Below, one piece after another: positions 1 to 11,496 of a DNA stretch of 64,000 bases (position 1 is the stretch's first letter; every line of letters begins with the position of its first letter). This stretch comes from Pyricularia pennisetigena. Lineage: Eukaryota > Ascomycota > Sordariomycetes > Magnaporthales > Pyriculariaceae. A program made the translations under genes and the position numbers. Location: contig NC_043740.1 of assembly GCF_004337985.1 (NCBI RefSeq), forward strand, positions 1,361,579-1,425,578, given 5' to 3'. The notes under the pieces were generated by a model. It saw only the letters and a list, made by a program, of their open reading frames with translations, ran no database searches and was not told the DNA's origin.

Positions 1-1
1 G

Positions 2-1810
2 CTCAGCCAGCCCTTGACTGCTTTGTCGACGAGATGGGAGTCCGCTGTCTCATCCACCATGACACGAAGACCAGCGTCTCAGCCCCTGCAACGTGATATG
101 ACTTTGCCTCTGTCTTCCCTCAGGGCTATCGCACAGTCAAGTCTGAATATGTATTTTGGTTCTGCCTTGGATCGAGAGGTAACAACGGCGAGTCTGCCAG
201 ACCTAGCGCCCACAATGCAAACTGTTGAAGAGACGAAATCGGAAGCTCTCACCCCTGAAGGCTTGCCGAAGTCCCCTGTTAGGCCTAGCCGATGTACAAG
301 CTCACCGAGTGGGCAGCTTTCAATCATCGATGGCAGCACAGACGAAAGCGAGGATGACAGTGATGTCAATGCTGAAGATCAACCAATCCATGACACGACC
401 GAGATCCGAGACTGCGCTACTCAAAAAACTCCGCGACCTGCTGAAGACATGGAAGGGAGCCCCAAACTTGCAACTCAAGACCAAAGTCCATGGGAGCTTC
501 CAGAAGATGGCTTATTAAGGACTTCATTACCTGTCAACATGGATAATAATTCTTTTTTCCTGTCTCAGAGCATGAGATCATCGCCTCCGCTGCCCAGGAT
601 TCATTTGTCGTTTTCTGACAGGCGCACGAGTTCACAAATGAATCCCCCGCCGGTAGCGCAAAGCCCTTGGGCTGGGGAAGATATGGCGACACCGCGTGTT
701 AGACGTGGTCAAGCTGTTGTGTCGCCTTTATCGCTAGGGCATTGTACAAACAGCCAGGAAGTTCCCAATCCTGCATTGCCAAGCTTCGCTGACACCCGAA
801 AATCGGAGGAGCCAGACCACAACAATTTGCAGCCTACCGCCGTGTCGGTTAGCTGCCGTCCATCGACGCCAGAGGGTAAACTCTCCAGTTTACCTACGCC
901 TGAGCTTACCTTTTCACTCAAACCGTTCCGTCGGTTCTTGTCCCCGTCTCCGCGTAGCGAGAGACGAAAGTCACGTCATACCCCAAACCGGGCGTTGTGC
1001 ACCCAAGACATCCTCAGCGTCAATCCTTGGGCACAAGAATATAGGACAGCAAAACGAGTGCGGTGGGCCCCATTGCCAGGGTCAGAAGGTTCAGCTGAGG
1101 CAGACGAAGGACCGGTTGTGGCCGCATTATCACCCAGCGCAAGCGAAGAGATCGACAACGAGTCAGACAGCAGTAGCTCAGACGACGCTGCAGGTGACGA
1201 TGAGGATGAGGACTACATAGAAGCGGGTCTGTCTCGGTCGGTAAGGTCGCGCAACGTGAGACGCGCGAAGAAAACTGCGGCTGCCGTGCTCGCCTCCTCT
1301 GTCAAACCCCATTCCATCCCAACAAGGCCATACTCGCCACCGCCCCCAACACGGACGTTCGTCGATGACCTCCCAAGCGAGGTAACGCTTTTCCAAAACC
1401 ATTTTGCCAAAGTGGATAGCGAACGGAAGATGTTCAAGCCGAAAACTCTCAAGCGCCCACTCGCAAACGACACAGACCCGGTTCAGCAATCTCCCAGTGG
1501 CGGCAGCCAGCCCGTCGATGCTGTGGCGAGACGATTCGCCGAGGCGGACGCAGCTAGCGTGCGACCAGCAGCCAAAAGGCCGAGGAGCAGCATTTTCAGT
1601 AAGCCTATATCGTCTCCGCGGCATACCGAGCAGAGCGAGGAGAATGAGCGGCCCGTGGACGACGTCAGTGCTGTTATTAATAACCTAGGCGACTTCCTGG
1701 GCGGGTGGGACGTAGACGTCGAACTCACGCAGTCTGCCCGGGAGAGGGAGCAGAATGAAGCTCAAAGCAACTATATGAGTTTGAATATGGGCATAAGCCC
1801 CTGGGCGTGA
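2..1810 (+). CDS. Disordered protein with repeated (S/N)PW motifs, 5'-partial
   Basis: The frame is open from the left edge of the window to the stop at 1808-1810, so the 5' end may be missing. The first ATG is at 59 in a good context (CCACCATGA) and would give 583 residues. The protein is rich in Ser, Pro, Glu and Asp, has acidic runs near the middle (codons around 1140-1230) and scattered basic patches. It has no membrane segment and no enzyme motif. A short SPW or NPWA motif occurs four times: around nt 487, 664, 1022, and at the very C-terminus (SPWA-stop). The segment around 1020-1080 (NPWAQEYRTAKRVRWAPLP) looks like a block of the fungal proteins often auto-labelled protamine P1; that link is from memory and weak. 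The C-terminal 45 residues, with LGDFLGGWDVDVEL, look like a folded or interaction motif. The function is unknown; a nuclear role is only a guess. Confidence 0.75.
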   Translation, partial: LSQPLTALSTRWESAVSSTMTRRPASQPLQRDMTLPLSSLRAIAQSSLNMYFGSALDREVTTASLPDLAPTMQTVEETKSEALTPEGLPKSPVRPSRCTSSPSGQLSIIDGSTDESEDDSDVNAEDQPIHDTTEIRDCATQKTPRPAEDMEGSPKLATQDQSPWELPEDGLLRTSLPVNMDNNSFFLSQSMRSSPPLPRIHLSFSDRRTSSQMNPPPVAQSPWAGEDMATPRVRRGQAVVSPLSLGHCTNSQEVPNPALPSFADTRKSEEPDHNNLQPTAVSVSCRPSTPEGKLSSLPTPELTFSLKPFRRFLSPSPRSERRKSRHTPNRALCTQDILSVNPWAQEYRTAKRVRWAPLPGSEGSAEADEGPVVAALSPSASEEIDNESDSSSSDDAAGDDEDEDYIEAGLSRSVRSRNVRRAKKTAAAVLASSVKPHSIPTRPYSPPPPTRTFVDDLPSEVTLFQNHFAKVDSERKMFKPKTLKRPLANDTDPVQQSPSGGSQPVDAVARRFAEADAASVRPAAKRPRSSIFSKPISSPRHTEQSEENERPVDDVSAVINNLGDFLGGWDVDVELTQSAREREQNEAQSNYMSLNMGISPWA

Positions 1811-2753
1811 AGCATTGCTAATACATGACCTTTTTTTGGTTGGTTGAGCAAATTTATTCATGATGTAGTCTTGAGCATTTGTTATCTGGGTTCTAGGAAG
1901 CTCTGTATTGTGGCTGTTATTCCTGGACGTTTCCTCCAGCGTTGAGCATGTTCGATGGTCGTAGCGTGCTTCTAAGGTTGGCTCATGATCTAGGAATTGA
2001 AGCTACTGTCTGTAACTAGTCATGATTGAGTCGTTTTCCAGATCAGGTCGAGTTTCTTATATCAATGTATTTGCCTATTCTAAATAGACTCGTTTCATCG
2101 ATGGTATGCACCGGGGTGGTTTAAGATCCCAACTTTGTGGAAATTTATAACTATGGTCCCCTGATGAGGATGGGATACATTCATGACCAATGTCCAAGGC
2201 ACATTGGTATGTTATGACTGATTCAGGAGTGATAAGACTGGTAGACGGAACCTCGATGCGTGGTTGTAAGAAACCCGGAAAGCCCGGCATCTCTCGGACA
2301 GCTCGTTCCAAGACAAAAGAAAAGGAGCGGAGAAAGAAGAAAAGCGGCTTGCTTGTCAGGTTTGCTGTCCAGGATGAGACCCATCACTGCCTTATTGACA
2401 TGACTAAAAGATGTCGTAAACTACCCAAATTACCGAATCTGAGCTGCCTTGCTGCACATGTGGTGTTTACTTGCAATGTAGATGGGGCAAATATCTACAC
2501 TTTTTTGGACAAGAATTATTTCTAACTCGAGGCGGAATCTCAACAAGAGCTTTTTACCAGGGACCGGGAAGGATTTTTTTCCCCTTTCATTTCGTCAACA
2601 GGGCGCCACAAATCCTCATTCACCGCAACACAAGTAATAAGACACAAAAGCCTCCCGAAGGCAAATGCAAGGCATGATACGCAAAAGAGATACACATGGT
2701 CGCTTCGTTGCATATGCTTGGACGGCTGGCGTGCTTGCCTCCACCGCTATTTT

Positions 2754-2807
<54 letters not shown>

Positions 2808-5706
2808 CCTTCCCCAACTGGAAGACATGGTCAAAAAGTTGATATCTGACGGGGGCTTGCCTGCCAATCTTCCCCATAGTTTTCTTGCTTTTTTTTTCTC
2901 TTATCCTTCTTTTGATGGATGGGTGTGTCAGCGTCGGGTACATGGAGGGGGTGAGTGAGCGAAGCAGGATTTCTTTTTGGCGAGCATCTCAGCGCATCAC
3001 CTCTCTTGCAACGGGAAGACTGTGTGCGACGTTGATTTTGGTTCCCCTTCCCATTTTGTGCCGCGAATATCCAGAGTCAACCCCATCTCTCTGATCGTCC
3101 GAGCCGGAGTAGCCGTTGCACTTTGGTATATATCCGGGAGTCATACGAAGCCACGTAGCTCAAGTGCTGGCAATCAATTGCACGCAACTAATGGCTTGAG
3201 GTGATGGTGAGTATGCCGGTACTTGAAGACGACAGGCATGAAAATCCCGCATTGTTCCTGCGAATAGTGCAGCTTTATCTTGGGTTAAAGGGTGCCAGAC
3301 ATATGGTAGGCAGGGTACAAGATTGGGTATATGGCGCGCTTCCATGTACTCTCAGCTTCGGTGGTTGTCACTGTAGATAGTCTCGCACTGTCAAATGTTT
3401 TTCTTTTTTTTATCATTATAGTTTTGTGAGCAGACACTGAGAAGTTTCCTAATCCATACATAAAAATAGTTGGTTGTTTACAAAAGCGGTAATGGTACGG
3501 AGTAGCATTTGTACAAACAAGAGTTGCGGCATGCAAAGTGGCTATTAGGTTGAAAGCATCCGGGGTGGCTTCCCAGACGTTGTAGGGCACGTTTATGTTT
3601 GATTGGTGGCGGAGGCATCTCGGTGCTGCAAAGCACTTGCATGGAGCCCGTGCCGTCAACGTTTTTTTGCGATTCCCCCTTTTAGAACAAATGGACGTAC
3701 GGAGTATAGCTGGCGTCGACTTTATTTGACAAGTCAATGCGCCATCCTGTCGTCATTCCGGTTAAAAACAGAGAGGGCGGGAAGAGAGTAAGAAATTGAA
3801 ACGAGAGATACCTCTAAAAAAAAATAGATAAAAAAATAAAAAAAGCAGTTGCTTATCTGTTCGAATGAATGGCCTAAATTAAATAGCCACTTACGTTGAA
3901 TTCTCAAAGAAAAAAAAAAAAAGTTTTAAAGCGCGTATGCAATTCGAGCCGTGCCGCTCGCCTTACTGTTGCTAGAAAATGGAATGCTGTGTTTTGTTAT
4001 GACCCCTTGTCCATCCGACTGAGCCTTGATTTAATTTGATGATGTTTTATTTCTTGTTCTTTCTCTTTTTTCTTTTCTCGTAGTACATTTGTACCTTTTA
4101 GTACCGACACCGACTTGTGTAACAGTCAAATGCCAGCAGCGAGCCTCTCACAGGCGAGAGGACGGCAACGTGACGATGATCAATCACCTATATTAGACAA
4201 CATTTTAGAGACGTCGAAAATGCTGAGTCATTTCGAGTAGTGACACTTGGGTAAGAAACGGCACCTCAGCCTGCCAGGGCACATACATGGTTTAGCTATT
4301 GTCGTACTTAGCTGAGCAAAGTTCCACTGCGAATTGATGTACTACTGTACGTACTATAGGTACCAGTCCCAAATAAACCGGCATGCTGGGATGATAGGAT
4401 ACATCATTGTTTCGGGGGAGACGAGACCCATATGTCGTCCACCCCACGAACGAGTCTCGTTAGTGAAAACGAAAACGTGGCGGGTGGGTTTGGTGGATAG
4501 TCAAGGTACATACTCCTACCAAGGTGATGTTCTTAGGGCACTTGAAATGACGATAAACCGACATTGGCTACTCGTGGAATGATCGTCTGCGACGACTTTT
4601 TATTTTTATTTTTATCACATCTAAGAAAGCAACAAAATAGAAGGAACAAGGTACGGCTATATCCCTGCCTACCTGATTTTACAATTTTATTTTTACCGTA
4701 GAATTGATAGATAGGAGTGCCATCCCAGAAGTGGACGTGCGCAAAACGTCTTGATAAGGGATGATGGGCTTTGACGAGATTGTTACTGTCGATGCCCGAC
4801 AGTGCCCAAGCCATCTCTCTCTAGGCCAAAAACAATTCAGGAAGCAATTTAGCCAAATCATCCATTACCTGGGCGACCACATACACGCATAGTGATCAGG
4901 AGCGCCAAGATAAGATACCTTGGATAACATTGACTACTTGGGTATGGAGCGCGTAACCTAGAAGGCTTGGTTATGTGTGAAGGTTGTAGTTTATCGACAC
5001 GACACCTCGATGGCCAGCTTTTAACTTGAACCCAAGCGATGGTTCCTTCTCCATCATGCCCTTGCCCGGCTCCAGATCTCCAGTTCCCAGCCAGCTAAAT
5101 GCCAGTTGCAGTTGCGTGCGGACCTCGACAGCGGGGAACCCCACCTTGTGTGGATACCAATTCGTAATCATGGAAAGAATCGATCCAACCAATGAAATCA
5201 AGGCTGGCGTGCACTTGGCCACCCCTCCTCTTGGCTTGCAACTCTTGGCTCTGCGTCTATCTCTGGGGCTCTGTCTGGTTCATTCCATCATCCCACCAAG
5301 TACTTTGTACCTCTTGTTGTGTGCGTTTGCGTCAGTCAGTCACACTCGGCTGCATTGGTGTCGGTTTGTTGTTATCTTGTATGAGGAAACATAGCATTTC
5401 GGATATTCCCATTAGCTGCGTCCCCAACAAGTTAACCTCGAGTAGAGCCCCTTGTATCCCGGCTCTGGTTCATTGTCACCAGTGCGCTTTTGCAAGCCTC
5501 CCGCACTCCACTCTCAAAGAAGCAAATCAATCACCGCCGCCGATTTTGCCACGCCGCCCGCCTCTCCATCCGCACGTCGATACGGTCAAGCCGCACCTCG
5601 AGATCGTCCTTCGCAGTGTTGCGTCGCCGTCAGCGAATCGATTTCCACCACTCACACACTTACACACGAAATTTCCGCCCTATCAACACCCGCAAATGTT
5701 TTCCTC
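1811..5706. other. Intergenic region with long poly-T tract
   Basis: This 3.9-kb stretch has no ORF with recognisable protein character. It holds the 3' flank of the upstream gene, a 53-base T run (2755-2807), several shorter A/T runs (about 3816-3846 and 3908-3921) and, from about 5200, a pyrimidine- and CA-rich stretch that is probably the promoter and leader of the kinase gene. Open frames across 5192-5953 use non-ATG starts or overlap the kinase gene and look like chance. Confidence 0.6.
2755..2807. repeat. Poly-T tract, 53 bases
   Basis: There are 53 uninterrupted T residues by direct count, the longest homopolymer in the window. It lies in non-coding DNA. The Lys/Phe runs in overlapping frames are artefacts of it. 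It could be the A-tail of an old retro-inserted minus-strand sequence, but no element body is evident next to it. Confidence 0.9.
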
Positions 5707-8700
5707 ATGTCCAGCCCGTCACCCCAGCCTGGAACTACCACAATACCACATCCACAACCACCAACTCCACTCAGGGAGCCGGCAAACCGAGTTCAGCCAT
5801 CGTCGTGCGGTGACCCTGTCGATCCAGTACCAGTCCTGTCGCAGGGGCCGCCAGACCGCAGCCGTATTCCTGTCTCAGCGGCAGAGGCAGACAAGACAAG
5901 CAGTGGCACGAGCGCAAGCACGACCGCAGGCGCAGGCACAGGCACAGGCATAGGCATAGGCACAGCTGCAACGATAAACGCTACACCTCCACCACTCACC
6001 CCGGGCGTAGATGCTTTCCCTTCCACCCCTGCACAGAACCAGCAGCATGGCGCCGGTAATGCGGACCAGAATAAAAAGCCCCGAGGCCCAGTCTTACCTC
6101 GACCTACTGGCCCGTCCCTGCTGACGCAAGCCTTGGCCTCCGCTCGTGGTATACCATCTAATACTTCGAACCCCGTTATTGCCCAGCCGGATCCGAACCG
6201 TGTCCTGTCACATAGTCCCGGCAACCAGGGTCCTACCTCTCCCTCTTCTTCCTCCTCTTCTTCTTTTTCTTCCCCTCTGCACCAACCACACAGCGCCCCT
6301 CCAACGCTACCCCCGGGTTTATCTCACACCTCTCCTTCGCCCACCGCTACTCCAATCTCTACATCACCCCACAAAACCAATGATGCCCGCAGCGATGCCG
6401 CACTGCATGGGCTCAGCAACTCTTTAACGACGCAAACTGGCCTTCCGCCTCGATCGTCAGTCATGTCGGCCTCGACCGTAGTTTCTACCCTCACCGTCTC
6501 CGGCTCGCTTCCCGCAAACAACCCAAAACTGCATCTACACGCTGGTTACAATGTCTTGGATTCGAACGGGTTAGATGCCAGAAGTCGGGCTCTCAATGGC
6601 CGCCGGCCGAAAAACGTCGACAGGGTCGGGTCTTCTGATTACCCAGACTCGACGCATCTTTCATTGAGAGCTCCAAGTGGCCCCATTTTGAGCTCTTCAG
6701 CCGGCGCAAAGCCGCAATCGACGTCGCCCAGCATACAGCCTCGGCCAAACTTGATTACCAAGCAAGGATCAGACTCGGCTTCGGCCGACGATCGGAATCC
6801 TATAAGGAAGCAAAGTATGGAACATAAGGTATCAGTCGGGCCAGAAAAGATCTGGTCTATTGGTAGTGGCGAGTCGGATAGCCTCGAGGATGGGCAGGTA
6901 GAGAAGTCGGTGACTGAAGTCATATCCGGCGTCGAGCACAACAATCGCAGCCGCAAAGCTAGCCATAGTCTCCGCTTCTTCAAGGAGGGGCTACCAGAGG
7001 AGAGAAACAAGAAGAAAGATTCTTCTAAACATGCTGGTCACGTATGGGATACTACATCCCCGAGTCTCGAGGCCCCAGCAACAATTCCGGAACATGCTGT
7101 TGTTGAAAGCGACGTTAGCCATTCGGGGGGTTCATTGTCTCCAAAGTCTGTGGATCCTCATGCTGATATATTTAATCAAATTCAACGTTCTACCTCGGTC
7201 AAGAAGGCCAAGGAGAAAGATGCTATCAAGAAAGGAGCTGGTAATGATTACTTTGCAGACGCCGAGTTGGGTTTCACGCCCAAATTTGCAGATCGCCGTC
7301 AGGACATCCCGCAGCCCGAGGAATATGAAGTGCTACCCGAGCCTGCACTTGAGCTTGAGAAGGAGATGCCTCGTGAACGGAGGAAGTCTAGCGACAGCAC
7401 CGACGATGGAGACGATTCAGGCGAGGAAAAAATATCCTCTGCCGTCTTCGTCCCGCATCAAGCTCCACAGGAACAAATAGGAACTCCAACAGACCCCGTG
7501 AGTATCCCGGGTCAAGCTAACGGGCAGAGGATATCTCCCAGTGCCGATGGTTGGCTCGTCAAGGCCGACGAGCCAGAGGTCGATCGTCGCGATGAAGTGG
7601 GTGATGAAGCAGGGGCACTCACTTGGTCGGGTTCAGACCGAACGACGACAGCCCAAGGATCCGGTCTAGAGCCGTCTGTCTTGAAGCCGTCCACGCAGGG
7701 GGGCTCTGCTATCATAGATTTCGCAACACCACGGGGTGATCCGAACGGGCCACCTCAGCAACTGCAAACTGCAGTAAACTATGAAGATCAACCATCTCCG
7801 CAACCTTTGGAGGCCATTGAGTTGATTCCTTACAAACACCAAGTCGGTGGTCACACAACACTGTGGCGCTTCTCGAAGCGTGCAGTCTGCAAACAGTTGA
7901 ACAACCGCGAGAACGAGTTTTATGAAAGGATTGAGCGAGATGTTAGGGATCTTCTCGCTTTCCTTCCTAGGTAAGCGGTGCCAGAAATGTCGGCTTCTTG
8001 ATGTTGGACGGCTTCGTACTATGTTTAATGTTATTAATGGACGAACGCTGACGTGCCCTTGTGAAGATACATCGGGGTTCTCAATGTAACTTTCAAAAAG
8101 CAGCCACGCCGCAAATCCACGCTTAAGAGAGAGGATACGGCTGCCTTGGAGCGAAAACTGCTTGACCAGAGCGATTTGAAAAAGACCCTAGGGAGCAATG
8201 GAGCTGTTGGTCAACATGAAGCCGTGTCTGGCCCAGCTGAGGATGCAAATGCGGCCCCTACGCACACTAGAGTAATCAGTCAATCTCTGCAATCTAGTCA
8301 AATTCCGGTGCCTACTGTCACTTTTGTTGATAATCAACACATCCTGCCGCGCAATCTGCTGCAGCCTTCGCCAAGTCCGGCTATCGAGGTTGGTGGCAGC
8401 CGTGTTAGAAGCAGCTCGGCTGTCACCGTGCCAGGTTGTAGTCCGGATGGGCGAAATAAGGCCGCGAGCCGGCCAACACTTGAGGATCGACATGCAAACA
8501 GCTGGGGTGCGACAACGGTCAACAAGGATTTGCGGAACAAGGTTTTCAACGACGTTTTCATGAAGACCCCTTTTCCAATGCGGCCACACCGCAGGTGGCA
8601 CTCGCAACGTGCACCCCTTCCGAGGTCCTCACTACCAAACTTCTTGGTGCCCACAGGCGGCATTCAAGACAGGGCAGAATCCGAGCCTGATCTTACGCCA

Positions 8701-10143
8701 CGCCGCTCAAGCACTGGTCAGGCCAGCTCTCGGTTACGCAACAGCTTGAGCGTCATGGGGCCCGAAGTTGATCATCCGGAGGGGACATCGGTGCCGAAGG
8801 ACGTCAAGGACAGACTCAAAGCAGCAGATGATGCCGGACCTAAGGACATTACGGGCACAAGCGCCCCAGAGCCCGAGATTCCTATCGAGAAGGGCGCGCC
8901 TCAGGGTAAACGTCGTCGGTATTCTGGTACAGCATTGCGCAGGAGGGCTAAAGAGGGGTTGGATTCGTCTGAGAGAAAACTGCAATACTTTCAAGAGCCT
9001 GATGATGAGGACTTCAAGCGGGAGACTGATTTTGATACCGGATTAGTCCCCGCAGAAGTGGGGGATAAATCACAAAAAATACCAACACAAAATGACAATG
9101 AACGCACGAGGAGCACAAACTCAGATGCAGGAACGACGGCATTGCATCTTGAGCCAGAAGAGACGCCAACCACGTCCCCCGGCTGGACTATAAGCAATTA
9201 CCCGTCCACAGTTACATCTGGGGCTGCCAGTCCAGCGACCGAATTCAAGCGAATACCGCGACCTGTCAACCCTAAGGAGGCGCGAGTGGCCGATTCGCGC
9301 GTGGAATACTTCCTCCTGCTTGAAGATTTGACCGCAGGCATGAAACGGCCATGTATCATGGACCTCAAGATGGGGACCCGCCAATACGGAGTCGACGCGA
9401 CCCCTAAGAAGCAGGCTTCGCAGCAACGCAAGTGCGCGGCCACCACGTCGCGGAGCCTCGGCGTACGGGTCTGCGGGTTACAAGTGTGGGACGCAGCCCA
9501 ACAGACATACATATTTCGCGATAAGTACTACGGTCGGGACCTCAGGCCTGGGGCGGAATTCCAGGAGGCGTTGACACGATTTTTGTACGACGGTGTCGAT
9601 CCGGCGAGCATCCTTCGGCACATACCCACCGTTTTGTCCAAGCTTAGAGAGCTGGAGGTCATTATTGAAAAGCTAGACGACTACAGATTCTATGCGGCCA
9701 GCCTATTAATGTTTTATGACGGAGATCGGAGCGGCGATGACGGGAACGAGACCGCGATCGAGGACTCAACTACGGACTTTGCCACGGACACTGAAGAGGG
9801 CCGCACCGCCGCTTCGGTTGCCGCGCGCAAGGGTCGCAAGCGCAACAAGCGCGAGATTGATTTCAAGATTGCCGATTTTGCCAACGGCGTAACAGCCTTG
9901 TCCGGTGGCTATGGGGCCGAGGACCGGCCCTGTCCGCCACAGCACCCTGGCCAGCCTGACCGCGGCTTTCTGAGAGGTCTCAGAAGCCTCAGACGCTACT
10001 TCTTGAAGATCCAGAGGGAGACGAGGGAACAGCTCGGGCTCGGGCTGCTTGGCAATCGACATGGAATCAACTACGACGGCTCGTGCGACAGAGGCTTTGG
10101 TGATGACGGATGGGACGAGGATGAAGGTTCTGTGAGCGAATGA
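5707..10143 (+). CDS. KCS1: Inositol hexakisphosphate kinase (inositol pyrophosphate synthase), KCS1 type
   Basis: Two exons: 5707-7970 and 8067-10143, with a 96-bp GTAAGC...AAG intron and a CTGAC branch site near 8047. Splicing joins LAFLPR to YIGVLNVTF, a conserved IP6K junction. The product is about 1446 aa. The first ~700 residues are Ser/Pro-rich and disordered, as in other fungal Kcs1 proteins. The kinase starts near residue 708 (PYKHQVGGH). The inositol-polyphosphate-kinase signature PCIMDLKMG (PxxxDxKxG) is at about 1183-1190, followed by [12 protein letters not shown], then a SLLMFYDGD element and KIADFA with the metal-binding Asp near 1357. The enzyme makes 5-PP-IP5 from IP6 and affects phosphate sensing, vacuole function and stress responses. 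The start at 5707 is the first ATG in this frame; an extra upstream exon cannot be excluded. A GCACAG-type hexamer repeat (about 5925-5965) encodes a Gly-Thr/Ile tract. Confidence 0.9.
5925..5966 (+). repeat. Coding hexamer microsatellite (GCACAG/GCATAG)
   Basis: About seven imperfect copies of GGCACA/GGCATA lie inside the KCS1 N-terminal region. They encode alternating Gly-Thr then Gly-Ile residues. Length variation in multiples of six would keep the reading frame. Confidence 0.75.
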
Positions 10144-11496
10144 ATGGATGCTGCCTCGAGCAAACATTTGTATTACGGAATTGCGGATATTGAGACATTA
10201 TCCAGAAGTGGTATAGAGGATGTGTGAATGGTTGCTTTTTTTTAATTCTCCGTACAAATTGCTGTTGAATTCTTTGTCATGAATCTTTCTTGTTTGCTTC
10301 TTGATTTATTTATTTTTCCACTTTGGGATGTCTTGGTCTCGGTCTCCTTTTTTCTGCATGTCTATAGAATACCCCTTTCCCATTGGTCTCTTGAGTGTTA
10401 CGAAACGTTAAACGCAAAAATCTGGCCTGGCCTCCTTTCCTAGATTGATACAGGACAAACCGAGCAAAAGGAGAGAAAAAGAAGAAGAAAAAAAAAAGAA
10501 GAAAAAGAAAACAAAACTTAGTCTACTGCGTTGGTTTCTCTCCAAGATTGCTAGTGATGATGCTTACTCTATCTTTTGGGGGAAAAATATACATAGTGCG
10601 GATGGGTAGATAGGTTGAAGGGATGCTCTCGCTTATATAACCAAGCAGCTACCAACCAGAACTAGGTGCCTTAACCACAGTGATGTGATGGCTGGTTATC
10701 AGCTCAACGATTGCAGTTTGCTGGCCTAAATCAATCCACTAACGATGATACTTTGGGTCACTGGTGGAATCTGCAATGTCAAAAGTCATTTTGTAACCCT
10801 CTCCAGGCCTAATGAGCTCGTACCGAGAAGAAAACACACAATCAGCAGGGCATAAGTCAAGTGTTTTGTTAGCAAAGGCACTCAAAGACAAATAGGGATA
10901 TCAAAGGATTGCAGCATCGAGCAAGAGAAAAATGAATTTTTTATTTTTTTTTTCTTGTTTTGTTTTGAATGCAATCAATCCGATTTTTACGCTAAATATA
11001 ACGAAACTGACATGACATTCAAACAAAATTGCCACAAAATACCACCAAATTCGCAGGCTATCGAAACATCGCCGCATCATCTTGAGAAGGGAATATAGGA
11101 AAAGAGAACTGCGGTGTAGCGCGTAGTCCGCAAATCAATCACACATCACCAACACAACTACCCCCCCAAAGCCCCGCGACATTCTTTTTCGTAAAGAAGA
11201 CGCTCATAAAAGTGAACATAGACACAAGAAGAGAAGGGGTAGTATGGTAAGGTTTGACCTGGAAGCTGGTTGGAGCTGTCGAGGAAGAAACCAAAAAAAT
11301 ACTGTGCAAAAGCCAGCAATAAATAATTAAGAGAGAGACAGAGAAAACAAATCAACGCCAGTAAAGACATAGGAACTATGTAATGTGGGGAATAAACTAT
11401 GACCAAGGATAGTAAGAATTACGACAGATAGCACATAGGAGAGAATCCGCGCTGAACATGAGCAAAGCAAGAGGTCGTTACCAAAAATCCGGTGTG
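10144..11496. other. Convergent 3' intergenic region
   Basis: The 1.35 kb between the stops of KCS1 and the DENN gene holds the two 3' ends. It is A/T-rich, with purine runs (about 10475-10515) and a T/A-rich block near 10940. No ORF with protein character is seen. Confidence 0.6.

Noticed and set aside
2616..2958. Poly-Lys and poly-Phe ORFs across the T run
   Set aside because: They are artefacts of the homopolymer.
5192..5953. A 253-codon plus-strand ORF upstream of and overlapping KCS1
   Set aside because: It has low-complexity His/Gln/Pro content with no family character and overlaps the KCS1 start in another frame.
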